From Campylobacter sp. MIT 12-8780 (GTDB taxonomy: Bacteria > Campylobacterota > Campylobacteria > Campylobacterales > Campylobacteraceae), in NCBI RefSeq assembly GCF_006864535.1, contig NZ_QHLL01000001.1, positions 193,597 to 257,596 on the forward strand: a DNA stretch of 64,000 nt, read 5' to 3'. A program made the position numbers and the translations under genes. The notes beneath the pieces were generated by a model. That model was not told the DNA's origin, did no database searches, and saw only the letters and a list, made by a program, of their open reading frames with translations. Each line of letters starts with the position of its first letter. Position 1 is the stretch's first letter. Shown here one piece after another: positions 45,281-54,664 of the stretch.

Positions 45281-47251
45281 ATGAAACTCACCAGCGAATT
45301 TAGCCCAAGCCCTGATCAAAAACAAGCCATTGAAGGTATAGTTAAAAGCATAAAAGCAGGCAATAAATACCAAACCTTACTCGGTGTTACAGGCAGTGGA
45401 AAGACTTTTACTATGGCAAATGTGATTGAAAAACTAAACATGCCAACCTTGATTATGAGCCATAACAAAAGCTTGTGTGCCCAGCTTTATAGTGAATTTA
45501 AGGGCTTTTTTAAAGAAGATTTTGTGGAGTATTTTATCAGTTATTATGATTATTATCAGCCAGAAGCGTATATCCCACGCACTGATGTTTTCATAGAAAA
45601 AGATAGCTCAGTAAATGAGGACTTAGAAAGGTTGCGTTTAAGTGCTACAGCTTCACTTTTAAGCTATGAAAATGTGCTTTGTATAGCCAGCGTTTCAGCA
45701 AATTATGGTTTAGGCAATCCAAATGAGTATGTAGGCATGGTTTTAATCCTTGAAGAAGGTATGAAGTTTAGCCAAAAAGAGCTTTTAAAAAAGCTTGTGG
45801 ATATGGGTTATAAAAGAAATGATGCCTTTTTTGATAGGGCTGATTTTAGAGTAAATGGCGATACTATAGATATTTATCCAGCTTATTTTGAAGATGAGGT
45901 GGTAAGGCTTGAGTTTTTTGGTGATGAGCTTGAAAGAATGTATCATGTCAATGTGCTTGAAAACAAAAAGGGTAAAGGGCTTAAAAAATTTATACTCTAT
46001 CCAACAAGCCAGTTTAGCGTTGGTGAAGTAAGGCTAAAACAGGCTATTAAAGACATTAAAAAAGAACTTGCCTCCAGACTAGCTTTTTTTGAAAATGAAA
46101 ATAAACTTGTGGAGTATCAACGTCTTAAACAAAGGGTTGAGTTTGACTTAGAAATGCTTGAAAGCACGGGCATGTGTAAGGGCATTGAAAATTATGCTTT
46201 GCATTTAACAGGCTTAAAGCCAGGAGATACGCCTTATACGCTCTTTGATTATCTTAATATAAATGATAGAAAATTCCTTGTTATCGTCGATGAAAGCCAT
46301 GTGTCTTTGCCTCAGTTTAGAGGTATGTTTGCAGGCGATAGAAGCAGGAAGCAAACCTTAGTAGATTATGGTTTTCGCTTGCCCTCAGCCCTTGATAATC
46401 GCCCCTTAATGTTTGATGAGTTTATCAACAAAAATTGTCAATTTCTCTTTGTTTCAGCAACCCCAGCACCCCTTGAGCTAGAACTAAGCAAAAATCAAGT
46501 CTTTGAGCAAATCATGCGTCCAACAGGCTTGCTTGATCCTTTAATAGAACTAAAAGATAGCGACAATCAAGTTGAAATTCTCTTTGATGAGGCAAAAAAG
46601 GTTATAGCTAGAAATGAAAGAGTTTTAGTTACTGTGTTAACTAAAAAGCTAGCTGAAGAACTTAGCCGCTATTATATAGAGCTTGGTTTAAAGGTAAAAT
46701 ACATGCACTCTGACATCGATGCTATCGAGCGAAACGAGATCATAAGAGGGCTTAGAACAGGGCTTTTTGACATACTCATAGGCATAAATTTGCTCCGTGA
46801 GGGACTTGATCTGCCTGAAGTTAGCCTTATTGCTATAATGGACGCTGATAAAGAAGGCTTTTTAAGAAGTACAACAAGCCTTATTCAAACCATGGGTAGA
46901 GCAGCTAGAAATGTCAATGGCAAGGTTTTACTCTTTTGCAAAAAAATCACAAAGTCCATGCAAGAAGCCATGGACATCACAAGCAAACGCAGAGCCTTAC
47001 AAGAAGCTTATAATAAAAAGCATAATATCACCCCAACTTCAGTCAAAAGAAACCTAGAAGATAGTCTTAAAAATGATCTTGATGAGGCTGAAATTTATCG
47101 CAAGGGCAAAAGCTTAGAAAAAATACCAGCAAGTGAAAGAGCAAAGCTTGCAAAAGAGCTAAGAAAGCAAATGTTAGAAGCTGCTAAAGCACTTGAGTTT
47201 GAAAAAGCAGCCGCTTTAAGAGATGAGATAGCCAAGATTCGCACTTTATAA
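45281..47251 (+). CDS. uvrB: Excinuclease ABC subunit B
   Basis: A 656-residue helicase-like protein that verifies damage and recruits UvrC after loading by UvrA. Walker A is [13 protein letters not shown] (about residues 33-45), the beta-hairpin region is [34 protein letters not shown] (about 85-118), the DEAD-like box is [15 protein letters not shown], motif VI is [13 protein letters not shown], and the UvrC-binding coiled coil [24 protein letters not shown] is at the end. Full length. Confidence 0.98.
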   Translation: MKLTSEFSPSPDQKQAIEGIVKSIKAGNKYQTLLGVTGSGKTFTMANVIEKLNMPTLIMSHNKSLCAQLYSEFKGFFKEDFVEYFISYYDYYQPEAYIPRTDVFIEKDSSVNEDLERLRLSATASLLSYENVLCIASVSANYGLGNPNEYVGMVLILEEGMKFSQKELLKKLVDMGYKRNDAFFDRADFRVNGDTIDIYPAYFEDEVVRLEFFGDELERMYHVNVLENKKGKGLKKFILYPTSQFSVGEVRLKQAIKDIKKELASRLAFFENENKLVEYQRLKQRVEFDLEMLESTGMCKGIENYALHLTGLKPGDTPYTLFDYLNINDRKFLVIVDESHVSLPQFRGMFAGDRSRKQTLVDYGFRLPSALDNRPLMFDEFINKNCQFLFVSATPAPLELELSKNQVFEQIMRPTGLLDPLIELKDSDNQVEILFDEAKKVIARNERVLVTVLTKKLAEELSRYYIELGLKVKYMHSDIDAIERNEIIRGLRTGLFDILIGINLLREGLDLPEVSLIAIMDADKEGFLRSTTSLIQTMGRAARNVNGKVLLFCKKITKSMQEAMDITSKRRALQEAYNKKHNITPTSVKRNLEDSLKNDLDEAEIYRKGKSLEKIPASERAKLAKELRKQMLEAAKALEFEKAAALRDEIAKIRTL

Positions 47252-47257
47252 ATTGCT

Positions 47258-47611
47258 TTAAATTTGCTTACCTATACTTTGCTTGTCAAGTCCTTTTTTA
47301 AGTATGAGATCGATAATGGGCTGTTCTCTTTTATTAGCCCTCTTGCAATGATCTTTTTGAAAAAAATCAGTGATTTTTATCACCACCTTAGCCCAAGTTT
47401 TTTTTCTTTCTCGCCACGCATGCGAAGAGAGGCTTTCCCACGCATAGCCATTAAATAGTGTAGCATTGACAAAATGATCCATAGCGCGCACACCTTGACG
47501 CACCCTTGCTACACTGATGAAAATTCCTACAAAAACGATAAAAATATACCCTATGATAAACAAAGGCACCACAGCACATAAAAGCAAGGTGCCAGCTAGC
47601 TTTTCTTTCAT
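47258..47611 (-). CDS. Small membrane protein downstream of the P450 gene
   Basis: A 117-residue protein with one or two N-terminal membrane segments (TLLLCAVVPLFIIGYIFIVFVGIFISV, residues 8-34) and a basic cytoplasmic-looking tail (HAWRERKKTWAKVVIK, then KKGLDKQSIGKQI). The start overlaps the P450 stop by four bases. A similar gene occupies this position in C. jejuni as I recall. No function can be read from it. Confidence 0.75.
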   Translation of the reverse strand: MKEKLAGTLLLCAVVPLFIIGYIFIVFVGIFISVARVRQGVRAMDHFVNATLFNGYAWESLSSHAWRERKKTWAKVVIKITDFFQKDHCKRANKREQPIIDLILKKGLDKQSIGKQI

Positions 47612-48993
47612 TCACTCTTTCTTTTACTAAACTTGATATACATTCCATTTGCCGTGCGTATAGTAAGACGTCCAACGACATCTGGGATAAAATTTTCTTG
47701 TAATTCTAGCTTATATTTGCTTAAAATATAACTAAGTATAATCATAGCTTCTTGCATAGCAAAGCCCTGCCCTATACACACCCTTTCTCCCATACCAAAA
47801 GGCATATAAGCGTCTTTATTTTCAAGCTTTTCAAATCTTGAAGGATCAAAATCATCTGGCTTGTGCCAAATTTTGCGGTGGCGATGTATGAGCCAGGGAG
47901 CGACAACCACACCTGAACCTTTTTTAACCTCTTTATCACGAATTTGCGTATCTTTTCTAGCACTTCTAGCAAAAAATCCAACCGGTGGATAAAGCCTTAA
48001 TGCCTCTTTAAAGCAGTAATTAAGCCATTTAAGCTTTTTAATATGCTCGATTTTTGGCTCTTTTTCATCTTGTAGAATTTCTTTTAACTCCTTATAAGCT
48101 CTTTCTTGCTCATCTTGATATAAAGAAAGCAGATATAAGGTCCAAGTTAAAGAACTTGCCGTGGTTTCATGTCCTGCTAAAAAGAGCATGGAAACTTGAT
48201 CAAGGATTTCCTTAAAAGAAAAACGCTCATTTGTATCGCTATCAACAACCTTAAGCAAAGAAGCTAAAATATCATTTCTCTCTCCTGCTAAACCCTTGTT
48301 TTCTTCTTCATAGCGAGGCTTGATGATGTCGCTAAGCACCTTTCTTATCACTTCTCCAGCTTCTAAACGTTTTTTCTCACCAAGTAAATTTGAAAGCCAT
48401 TTTGGAAAGCAAAACATTTGTCTCATCGCTGTTCGCACGCTTTGTTCTTGAAAAGTCACAAAGGCATCAAGTATGATTTTACCTTTTTGCTCATCAAGTT
48501 TTTCGCTCATTATAGTGCGGAAAATCACATCAGCTGTCACAAAGGTCATCTCCTCATCAACTTCGATAATGCCATCTGCTTGCTTGTCAAGCTGCTTTTC
48601 AAGGCGAGTGATTAAGTCCCTAGCTGCTGCACTCATAAGCTCAAAAACCTTATCTATCCTTGTCATCTCAAAGCTTGGACGCAAAAGCTCTCTTTGTTTT
48701 TTCCACACCTCATCATTTGTGGTAAAAATGCTTTGTCCTAAAAGCGGCTCTAAAAGGCGGTGCAAAAGCTCACTTTTTGGGAATTCTTTGACCTCACTTA
48801 CCATGATTTTTTTTACTTCTTGGGGATTATTCACCACAAAAAGATCAAAGCCAGGCATTTTTACCCTGCCTGTTTGCATACTATAACTTCTCTCATATAG
48901 TCCATCAAGCCATGATCTGCGTTTGAGCAAAAAAGTCATTAAATTTGATGCCTTGTTTTTGTGGGGTTTTGGATAGAAAGGACATTGTGCCAT
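47608..48993 (-). CDS. Cytochrome P450 (Campylobacter CYP172-like)
   Basis: A 461-residue heme-thiolate monooxygenase without a membrane anchor. The I-helix oxygen motif is LFLAGHETTASSLTW (about residues 272-286), the K-helix ExxR is in FKEALRLYPPVGFF, the PERF-like stretch is DFDPSRFEKLE, and the heme-binding loop is PFGMGERVCIGQGFA (about residues 397-411) with the cysteine ligand. C. jejuni has a single P450 in the capsule region with this order, and CYP172 is the name I recall for it. The substrate is unknown; position next to kpsS and kpsC suggests a link to envelope lipid or capsule. Confidence 0.92.
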   Translation of the reverse strand: MAQCPFYPKPHKNKASNLMTFLLKRRSWLDGLYERSYSMQTGRVKMPGFDLFVVNNPQEVKKIMVSEVKEFPKSELLHRLLEPLLGQSIFTTNDEVWKKQRELLRPSFEMTRIDKVFELMSAAARDLITRLEKQLDKQADGIIEVDEEMTFVTADVIFRTIMSEKLDEQKGKIILDAFVTFQEQSVRTAMRQMFCFPKWLSNLLGEKKRLEAGEVIRKVLSDIIKPRYEEENKGLAGERNDILASLLKVVDSDTNERFSFKEILDQVSMLFLAGHETTASSLTWTLYLLSLYQDEQERAYKELKEILQDEKEPKIEHIKKLKWLNYCFKEALRLYPPVGFFARSARKDTQIRDKEVKKGSGVVVAPWLIHRHRKIWHKPDDFDPSRFEKLENKDAYMPFGMGERVCIGQGFAMQEAMIILSYILSKYKLELQENFIPDVVGRLTIRTANGMYIKFSKRKSE

Positions 48994-48999
48994 AGTGTT

Positions 49000-50136
49000 T
49001 TACCTCGCTTTGATTTTGTTTTCAAGCAAATTTTCATCAAGCACAAAAGCAAAAAAGTCATATTCGCCTTTGTGCTGGCTTGCTTCTAAATATAAAAAAT
49101 GGGCTCTATACCAATCACGTCTTATTTTAGCGTATTCTTCTTTGCTATAAAGCTTATAAAAATGTGTGGAAAGAAAAGAAGGCGCAATCTGCATATCCTC
49201 AACTCCGCTTGTTTTAAAAAAATCAACCTTATAAAAACATGCTCCATCAATCTTGGAAGTAAAATCAAACCAAATAAGCTTAAATTGAGCTAAAAAGGCA
49301 AGATTTTGTTTGTATAAATTCTCATGTTTATGATAGCTCATCAAAGGCACGCATTCGCCCAAAGTAAGCACCTTAAGCTTATCAAAAGGGATATTTTCAT
49401 CAAGGCTTTGCTTAATCAAGTCTGCAAGCACATTGATGATTAAAATCGTGCCTACACTATGTGCGCAAAGTATGAGTTCGTAATTTTCTTTTTGTGCGTT
49501 TGCTTTCAAGGTTTTAAAAACAATTTTAGCAAATTCAGCCGTTCTTGCGTCAATATCTTTAATCTCACCTCTAGCCCAACGAGAACAAAACGCACAGATT
49601 CGCGAGAGCCAAAATGCCGCTGTTTTATTGCCTATCTTAAAAATAAGCTTGCTTGAAAAATATAGCACAAGCAAGGAAAATATCACAGCTACAATCTCAT
49701 GACTTAAATTTGTTATAGGTTTAAAGCTCAAAAAGATCAAAGCAAAGATAAACAAATAACTAAAAAGCACATAAAAAAATGGATAAAATCCAGCTACTAA
49801 AGGGGCTTTGCACGCCTTTGCAAAACGCACAAACAAGCCCGTAATCACATAAATTTTAAAAAAATCAAAAGCATCGGCAAGTATAGAAAAGATATTTTTA
49901 TGCCAATTTGCCTTGACTATGTCATTCCATGCTAAAAAATGATAATAATTTTGCGAATTTTCACCTTGAATACTCCAAGAAGTGTGGAATTTACTTTCTT
50001 GTTTATTCTTAGAGAGTATGAATTTTTTTTGTGCCATTTTTTCATAAAAGGCTAAATTTTTTTTAAACATTAAATAATAATATCTAAAGCCTCTTGGATC
50101 ATATCCTGCTATGTAGAAAATATCTCTTTTTTGCAT
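49000..50136 (-). CDS. Membrane-associated alpha/beta hydrolase-like protein
   Basis: A 378-residue protein with two hydrophobic segments in the middle (VAGFYPFFYVLFSYLFIFALIFLSF, then IVAVIFSLLVLYFSSKLIF, about residues 113-165) and a serine-hydrolase nucleophile elbow LILCAHSVGTILIINVLADLI (about residues 220-240). It is 6 bases upstream of the P450 gene on the same strand, so co-expression is likely. Lipase or esterase activity is inferred from the elbow only. A protein of this type lies at the same place in C. jejuni. Confidence 0.7.
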   Translation of the reverse strand: MQKRDIFYIAGYDPRGFRYYYLMFKKNLAFYEKMAQKKFILSKNKQESKFHTSWSIQGENSQNYYHFLAWNDIVKANWHKNIFSILADAFDFFKIYVITGLFVRFAKACKAPLVAGFYPFFYVLFSYLFIFALIFLSFKPITNLSHEIVAVIFSLLVLYFSSKLIFKIGNKTAAFWLSRICAFCSRWARGEIKDIDARTAEFAKIVFKTLKANAQKENYELILCAHSVGTILIINVLADLIKQSLDENIPFDKLKVLTLGECVPLMSYHKHENLYKQNLAFLAQFKLIWFDFTSKIDGACFYKVDFFKTSGVEDMQIAPSFLSTHFYKLYSKEEYAKIRRDWYRAHFLYLEASQHKGEYDFFAFVLDENLLENKIKAR

Positions 50137-50241
50137 TATAGCTCTTTGTTTTTTTAAGAATTTAACTAAAATTAATTAATCAATTCCTAACATTTATAAG
50201 AGCAAAAAAGCCTAATTTATAGTGATCTTGCGAGTTTATTG

Positions 50242-51429
50242 TTAAAGATCTAAAAAAGAATTTTTGTAAAAATTGCCATTGATTTGATTGTTTTGTATGA
50301 GATAGCTTCTAAAATTTGTATAGAGTTTATAATTTGGCTTAAACGCATGGGCTTCTTTCCAAAATATATCTAAAGGTTTTTGATAGCTCAAGCCCTCTAT
50401 ATCATAAAATGCCTTACCGCACACCTTAAGCGGGCAGTTATGATACAAGGCTGAAAGCCCTACGGTTGAATTCACCACCACACAACCCAAAGCATCGTTT
50501 AAAAGACTTGGTAAGTGAGCATCGTGTATATAAAACACTCTTCCTTCAAGCTTGTATTGCCTACAAAGCCTATCTATCAAAGCACCATAATGAGTATAAC
50601 CCCTATCCATAGGATGATGCTTAAATACAAGGCAGTGTTTATCTCTAGTATTTAAAGCAAAAGAACTTAGCGTTTGAATGATGAAATGCTCGACACTCCT
50701 GCCCTTATAATGCTTTAAAATTTGTGTATCATTAAATACCTGCAAAACAGCGACGAAATACTTCCCTTTGAGCTTTTTAAGCTCTTCATTCGTCTTTTTT
50801 TCACTCAATTTATACCAAAATTTCCTATAAAAAGCTCGTATCCAAGGGATAAGTTCAAGAGGACTTAAAGAACGATGATGTAAGCGGTTATTGTAAAATG
50901 GAGCCAGCAAAAAAGCAAAAAGCCAATACCAAAAAGCAAAAAATGCCATGCACTCAAAAGCACCCTCAAATTTCTTATTCGCAGCACTTACAGGAATTTC
51001 AAGATCAAGATAAAAATTCTTATCCCTAGGAAGCTGAGAATTTGCATTAACGCCGTTTTTCTCAAAAGTGATGAAATTTGGGCGAAGATAGCCTTCTTCA
51101 AAGATATAAACGCCTATTTTAAGGCTTTTAGCAGCCCTTATAGCTATGCTATGCAAAGGACGGCAGTCATTGTAAGTGATGATATAATCGATCTTGTGTT
51201 CTTTGCAAAAATTTTTAAAAAAGGTTTTGAAATTTTTAAGCTCGCCTTTATACTTATGAGCGTTAAAAGGATAAAAGAACTTATCTCCGCCGTTAAAATT
51301 AAGCTTAAATACCCTAGTGTCATTTTGTTTGAGTTTTTTTGCGAGCTTGCTGAAAAAAGGACCGATTGGACCTTGCAATAAAAGAACATTTTTACCAGCA
51401 AATTCTTTCATCTTTTGCTTAAAATTCAT
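50242..51429 (-). CDS. kpsS: Capsule Kdo-linker transferase KpsS
   Basis: A 395-residue cytoplasmic beta-Kdo transferase that adds the first Kdo to (lyso)phosphatidylglycerol, starting the poly-Kdo linker of group 2 capsules. Family marks are NVLLLQGPIGPFFSKLAKKL (about residues 14-33), FEEGYLRPNFITFEKNGVNANSQLP, VLQVFNDTQI, HHPMDRGYTHYGALIDRLC (about 268-286) and VVNSTVGLSALYHNCPLKVCGKAFYDIEGLSYQ. The start may be the ATG at 51429 or the Met six codons later; neither has a strong site. It lies 188 bp after kpsC on the same strand. Confidence 0.92.
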   Translation of the reverse strand: MNFKQKMKEFAGKNVLLLQGPIGPFFSKLAKKLKQNDTRVFKLNFNGGDKFFYPFNAHKYKGELKNFKTFFKNFCKEHKIDYIITYNDCRPLHSIAIRAAKSLKIGVYIFEEGYLRPNFITFEKNGVNANSQLPRDKNFYLDLEIPVSAANKKFEGAFECMAFFAFWYWLFAFLLAPFYNNRLHHRSLSPLELIPWIRAFYRKFWYKLSEKKTNEELKKLKGKYFVAVLQVFNDTQILKHYKGRSVEHFIIQTLSSFALNTRDKHCLVFKHHPMDRGYTHYGALIDRLCRQYKLEGRVFYIHDAHLPSLLNDALGCVVVNSTVGLSALYHNCPLKVCGKAFYDIEGLSYQKPLDIFWKEAHAFKPNYKLYTNFRSYLIQNNQINGNFYKNSFLDL

Positions 51430-51617
51430 AATGACTAATGTATCCTCGCCCTATATTTTTGAAATAAAATATTGATTTTTACAAAATTTTAATTATAACA
51501 AAAAAATAAAAATTTAACTTGAAATAAAGTCTAAAAAGCGACATTTTTTTAAATTTTCTTTATGCTCTATCTTGGCTTTAATGCAAGAATTTATTAAGGA
51601 GACTTTCCAAGTCAAAT

Positions 51618-53663
51618 TTAATTTTTTATGAAAAAGTATTCATACACTCGCCTTATCTTTCTTAGGCTAGTATTTCTTAAAGTCAGCAAAAACCTCAGCC
51701 ATTTTTTAGAAAAATACGCATTTTGAAGCTCAAGCAAACTCTTAAAGGCTGGCTCAAACTCGCAAAGTTCTTTATCTTTAGCATTGATATATCTTGGATA
51801 TATAAGCAAAACTCCTGCGACAAGCTCTTCAAGGCTAAGCTTTCGCTTTCTACGAGCACAGACAAGTTTATCTATACTTAAGCCCCAGCCAGCATAAAAA
51901 GGAAGTCCATACACCACCACTTTTTTAGCTCTTAAAATCGCCTCAAAACCAACGGTTGAAGTGATAGTATGCACCTCATCAACGCTATCTAAGCAAGAAT
52001 GCAAACTCACATCACTTACAATCTCATCACAATACTCAAGTATGATTTTTTCATCTTTTAGCCCTTTTCTGTTGCCACTTAGCACATCAGGGTGGGGTTT
52101 AAAGACTATATAAGCATCTTTGTTTTCAAGCCTTGCTTGCTTGATAAGCTCTTGAGTGCTTAAGTTAAAGCCACCAAGTAACATAGAAGCGTCATCTTCA
52201 ACTTGAGCGGCGATGAGGAGGATTTTTTGTCCTTCTTTGGCGTTAAATTTTATATTTTTATGAAAATCGTTGTTGTATTTTGAGAATTTGTGTTTAATGA
52301 TCTTTGCGATGATTTTTTGCGCTCTTTTAATATGACTTTGATCAAACTCATAATTTTGCAAGAGGTATTCTAAATCACTTTCCTTGCTTGGATCGATATA
52401 AAGCCCTTTGCTATCAACCACTAAAGAAAAAGGGCGCGTCAAATCAGAACCCAAAGAAACCGAGCGGATAAAGCCATCTTCAACTCTAAAAATTCGCACC
52501 CTTTCGCCAAAAACTTCTTTGATCTTTTCATCACTAAAACTTGCTCCCCACACAAAAAGCTTATCATTATCTTTAAAATTTATGGGCTTTTTAAGGGAAT
52601 TTAAAAAAATGAGCTTGTTTTTTTTAGCCTTAAAAAAAGGCTTGATAAAAGGGCGTTTCCAAAGTGAAAAACCTAGGAAAAACAAAGTATTTGAATTTAT
52701 TTGCTCGATCGTTTTATACTTGTAAAGCGAGTTTATCGTATCTAAAATATCGCTTTTTTCTTGTGAGTAGGGATTGAAATACTCGCTATAAAGTATATAC
52801 GCTCCTGCAAAAAGCTCCTCAAGTGTAAGCTTTTTCTTGCGACGAGCGCAGACAAGTTTATCTGTAGTTAAACCCCAGCCCGCATAAAAGGGCAAGCCAT
52901 AACACACGCACTCACAACCACACAGCAAGGCTTCAAAGCCCATTTGAGAAGTCTTTGTATAAACCTTATCAAAATGCTTAAGCAAGGCTATGGGATTAAA
53001 ATTTTCTTTAAGTAAAGTGCAGTTTGGGGGCAAATTATCAAAGTCAAAATCAGCTTTTTTCTTTTTACTCAACACATCTGGGTGAATTTTTATATAAATT
53101 TGAGCGTTTGGATTTTCTTTTATAGCATCATTTATCATCTCTTGGGTGCTAAACTGCAAGGCTAAGCCGTATTTTAAGGACGCATCATTTGCACTTTGAG
53201 TGATGATTAAAATGCGTTTTTGCTTTGTTTTTTTAAAAAAATCAGCTGGTAAATCAAGTGCGTTATTGTATTTGCTTAGTTCGTATTTTTTGATAAGCTG
53301 TATGGATTTTTGAGCGATTTTAAGCAAATTTTCATCTTGTTTAAAATCATATTCATTGAGTATGTTTTCAAGCCTTGAAGGCGAGGTAGCATCATAATAA
53401 ATTCCCACATCATCACGCACCAGACTAAAACTAGGCGAATGCTCAAGCCCTAAACCAACAGAGCGTAAAAAACCATCTTCTAAAAGCTCAAATTTAGCCT
53501 TATATCTTTGAGCTTGTTTTAGCGCCCAAAGTCCAGAATTCTTACGCCCCCAACCATAAAATACACTTGCTTTATCAACCTTAACACCTAGTATAAAAGG
53601 CTTAAGATTTAAAAAAGACTTGACATTGTTTATAAGGCGTTTGGAGTTTGCGTATCGTTTCAT
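51618..53663 (-). CDS. kpsC: Capsule Kdo-linker transferase KpsC (two transferase domains)
   Basis: A 681-residue dual beta-Kdo transferase that extends the capsule linker begun by KpsS. The two homologous halves are clear: VFYGWGRKNSGLWAL with LLEDGFLRSVGLG, then LFVWGASFSDEKI with RVEDGFIRSVSLG, and both have the YGLPFYAGWGL (about 300 residues apart) and VCARRKKKLTLEEL motifs. I start the gene at ATG 53663 (MKRYANSKRL) because the open frame upstream runs into the tRNA-Ser gene (53678-53767), giving only 14 bases between tRNA end and start. CAAGG is the likely ribosome site. Confidence 0.95.
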   Translation of the reverse strand: MKRYANSKRLINNVKSFLNLKPFILGVKVDKASVFYGWGRKNSGLWALKQAQRYKAKFELLEDGFLRSVGLGLEHSPSFSLVRDDVGIYYDATSPSRLENILNEYDFKQDENLLKIAQKSIQLIKKYELSKYNNALDLPADFFKKTKQKRILIITQSANDASLKYGLALQFSTQEMINDAIKENPNAQIYIKIHPDVLSKKKKADFDFDNLPPNCTLLKENFNPIALLKHFDKVYTKTSQMGFEALLCGCECVCYGLPFYAGWGLTTDKLVCARRKKKLTLEELFAGAYILYSEYFNPYSQEKSDILDTINSLYKYKTIEQINSNTLFFLGFSLWKRPFIKPFFKAKKNKLIFLNSLKKPINFKDNDKLFVWGASFSDEKIKEVFGERVRIFRVEDGFIRSVSLGSDLTRPFSLVVDSKGLYIDPSKESDLEYLLQNYEFDQSHIKRAQKIIAKIIKHKFSKYNNDFHKNIKFNAKEGQKILLIAAQVEDDASMLLGGFNLSTQELIKQARLENKDAYIVFKPHPDVLSGNRKGLKDEKIILEYCDEIVSDVSLHSCLDSVDEVHTITSTVGFEAILRAKKVVVYGLPFYAGWGLSIDKLVCARRKRKLSLEELVAGVLLIYPRYINAKDKELCEFEPAFKSLLELQNAYFSKKWLRFLLTLRNTSLRKIRRVYEYFFIKN

Positions 53664-53677
53664 AAGAGCCTTGAAGG

Positions 53678-53767
53678 TGGCGGACAGAGAGGGATTTGAA
53701 CCCTCGAGACCCGTTAAGATCTGCACCCTTAGCAGGGGTGTGGTTTCAGCCACTCACCCATCTGTCC
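53678..53767 (-). tRNA. tRNA-Ser (anticodon GCU)
   Basis: A 90-nt tRNA with CCA encoded. Acceptor stem GGACAGA pairs with TCTGTCC, the anticodon stem CACCC/GGGTG encloses CTGCTAA (anticodon GCT, plus-strand positions 53731-53733), the class II long variable arm AGATC/GGTCT and the T arm GAGGG-TTCAAAT-CCCTC are present. It reads AGC/AGU codons. It is immediately upstream of kpsC on the same strand. Confidence 0.97.
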
Positions 53768-53939
53768 TTTGTAGTTTTAAAGCTGTAATTATAACGAATT
53801 TAGCTTGAATTTAACTTAAAAAACTCAAGGGGCTTAAATCCGCTAACTTTATTTTTAACCCAAAAGCAAAATAAACATACCAAAAAACAATAAAGAAATT
53901 TAAATATTTCTTAAGCTCAAAAAGCCTAAAGAAGCTGTG

Positions 53940-54491
53940 TTATAAGCTAAGATAGGCTAAGATAAAAGTTATCACAAAAGCAAAAGCAAGGGTTAGAAGC
54001 TGTTTTTGCCTGTCTTTTTTCATCGCTACAAGCGTGATCATCAGCCCTGAGATGTAAAGAGTGATCAAAGCTAGTCCAAAACCCACAGAAAGCACAGCAA
54101 AATACCATTTGCCCTTATCCTTATGAAGCATGATCATATCGCCAAGCAAACTTCGCTCTTTTGTAGTAATAATAACTTGATCACTTTCTTGCTTGATATT
54201 TACACTATAATGCACCCCACCCATACTCATACCACCTTCTCTTTTATCATTTTTAAGCTCGGTATGACTTGGAATTTTAAGTTTGAGCTCTTTAAGCAAA
54301 GTAAGAAGTTCTTCTTTTTCTTTGCCTATAGTAAGCGTTTGTTTTACGCTAAAGCTTTGTTCTTTAAGTCCTATATCTTGATTTGCTCCAAAGATATAAG
54401 CTATACCTGTAATAGCATACATCAAAGCAAGTGGCAAGAAAAATAAACTCACATAAATATGAATTTGACGAAAAAATTTATTTTTATTCAT
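53940..54491 (-). CDS. PepSY-type membrane protein
   Basis: A 183-residue protein with the PepSY-associated membrane opening FFRQIHIYVSLFFLPLALMYAITGIAYIFG (residues 7-36; His in the first helix, TG-like turn), a periplasmic loop with GGMSMGGVHYSVNIK (about residues 86-100), and two C-terminal helices. Such proteins are often linked to iron reduction or uptake or to respiratory complexes. It follows the nrfA terminator by about 150 bp and has its own upstream region, so it is probably separately transcribed. Confidence 0.75.
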   Translation of the reverse strand: MNKNKFFRQIHIYVSLFFLPLALMYAITGIAYIFGANQDIGLKEQSFSVKQTLTIGKEKEELLTLLKELKLKIPSHTELKNDKREGGMSMGGVHYSVNIKQESDQVIITTKERSLLGDMIMLHKDKGKWYFAVLSVGFGLALITLYISGLMITLVAMKKDRQKQLLTLAFAFVITFILAYLSL

Positions 54492-54639
54492 ATCAAAATC
54501 CTTTCATTTTATGTATCAAAATTTAATATTTTTTAATAAACAAAATGTAACAAATAATGATAATTCATTAAAAGCGAACAGCAAAAAAATAAGTTTAAAT
54601 CAATATAAAAAACAAGAAAAATAGCAAGTTAAAAATATA

Positions 54640-54660
54640 AAAGCCCCGAAGTGGGGCTTT
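54640..54660 (-). terminator. Rho-independent terminator after nrfA
   Basis: A perfect 8-bp stem, AAAGCCCC/GGGGCTTT, with a 5-base loop, four bases after the nrfA stop, followed on the minus strand by TATATTTTT. The strongest terminator in the window. Confidence 0.9.
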
Positions 54661-54664
54661 AATT

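Noticed and set aside
48473-48886. 137-residue plus-strand frame inside the P450 gene
   Set aside because: Antisense shadow of a clear P450 coding region with no start site or recognisable composition.
53664-53753. N-terminal extension of kpsC
   Set aside because: Those 30 codons are the antisense reading of nothing but the tRNA-Ser gene itself; the kpsC family starts at about MKRYANSK.
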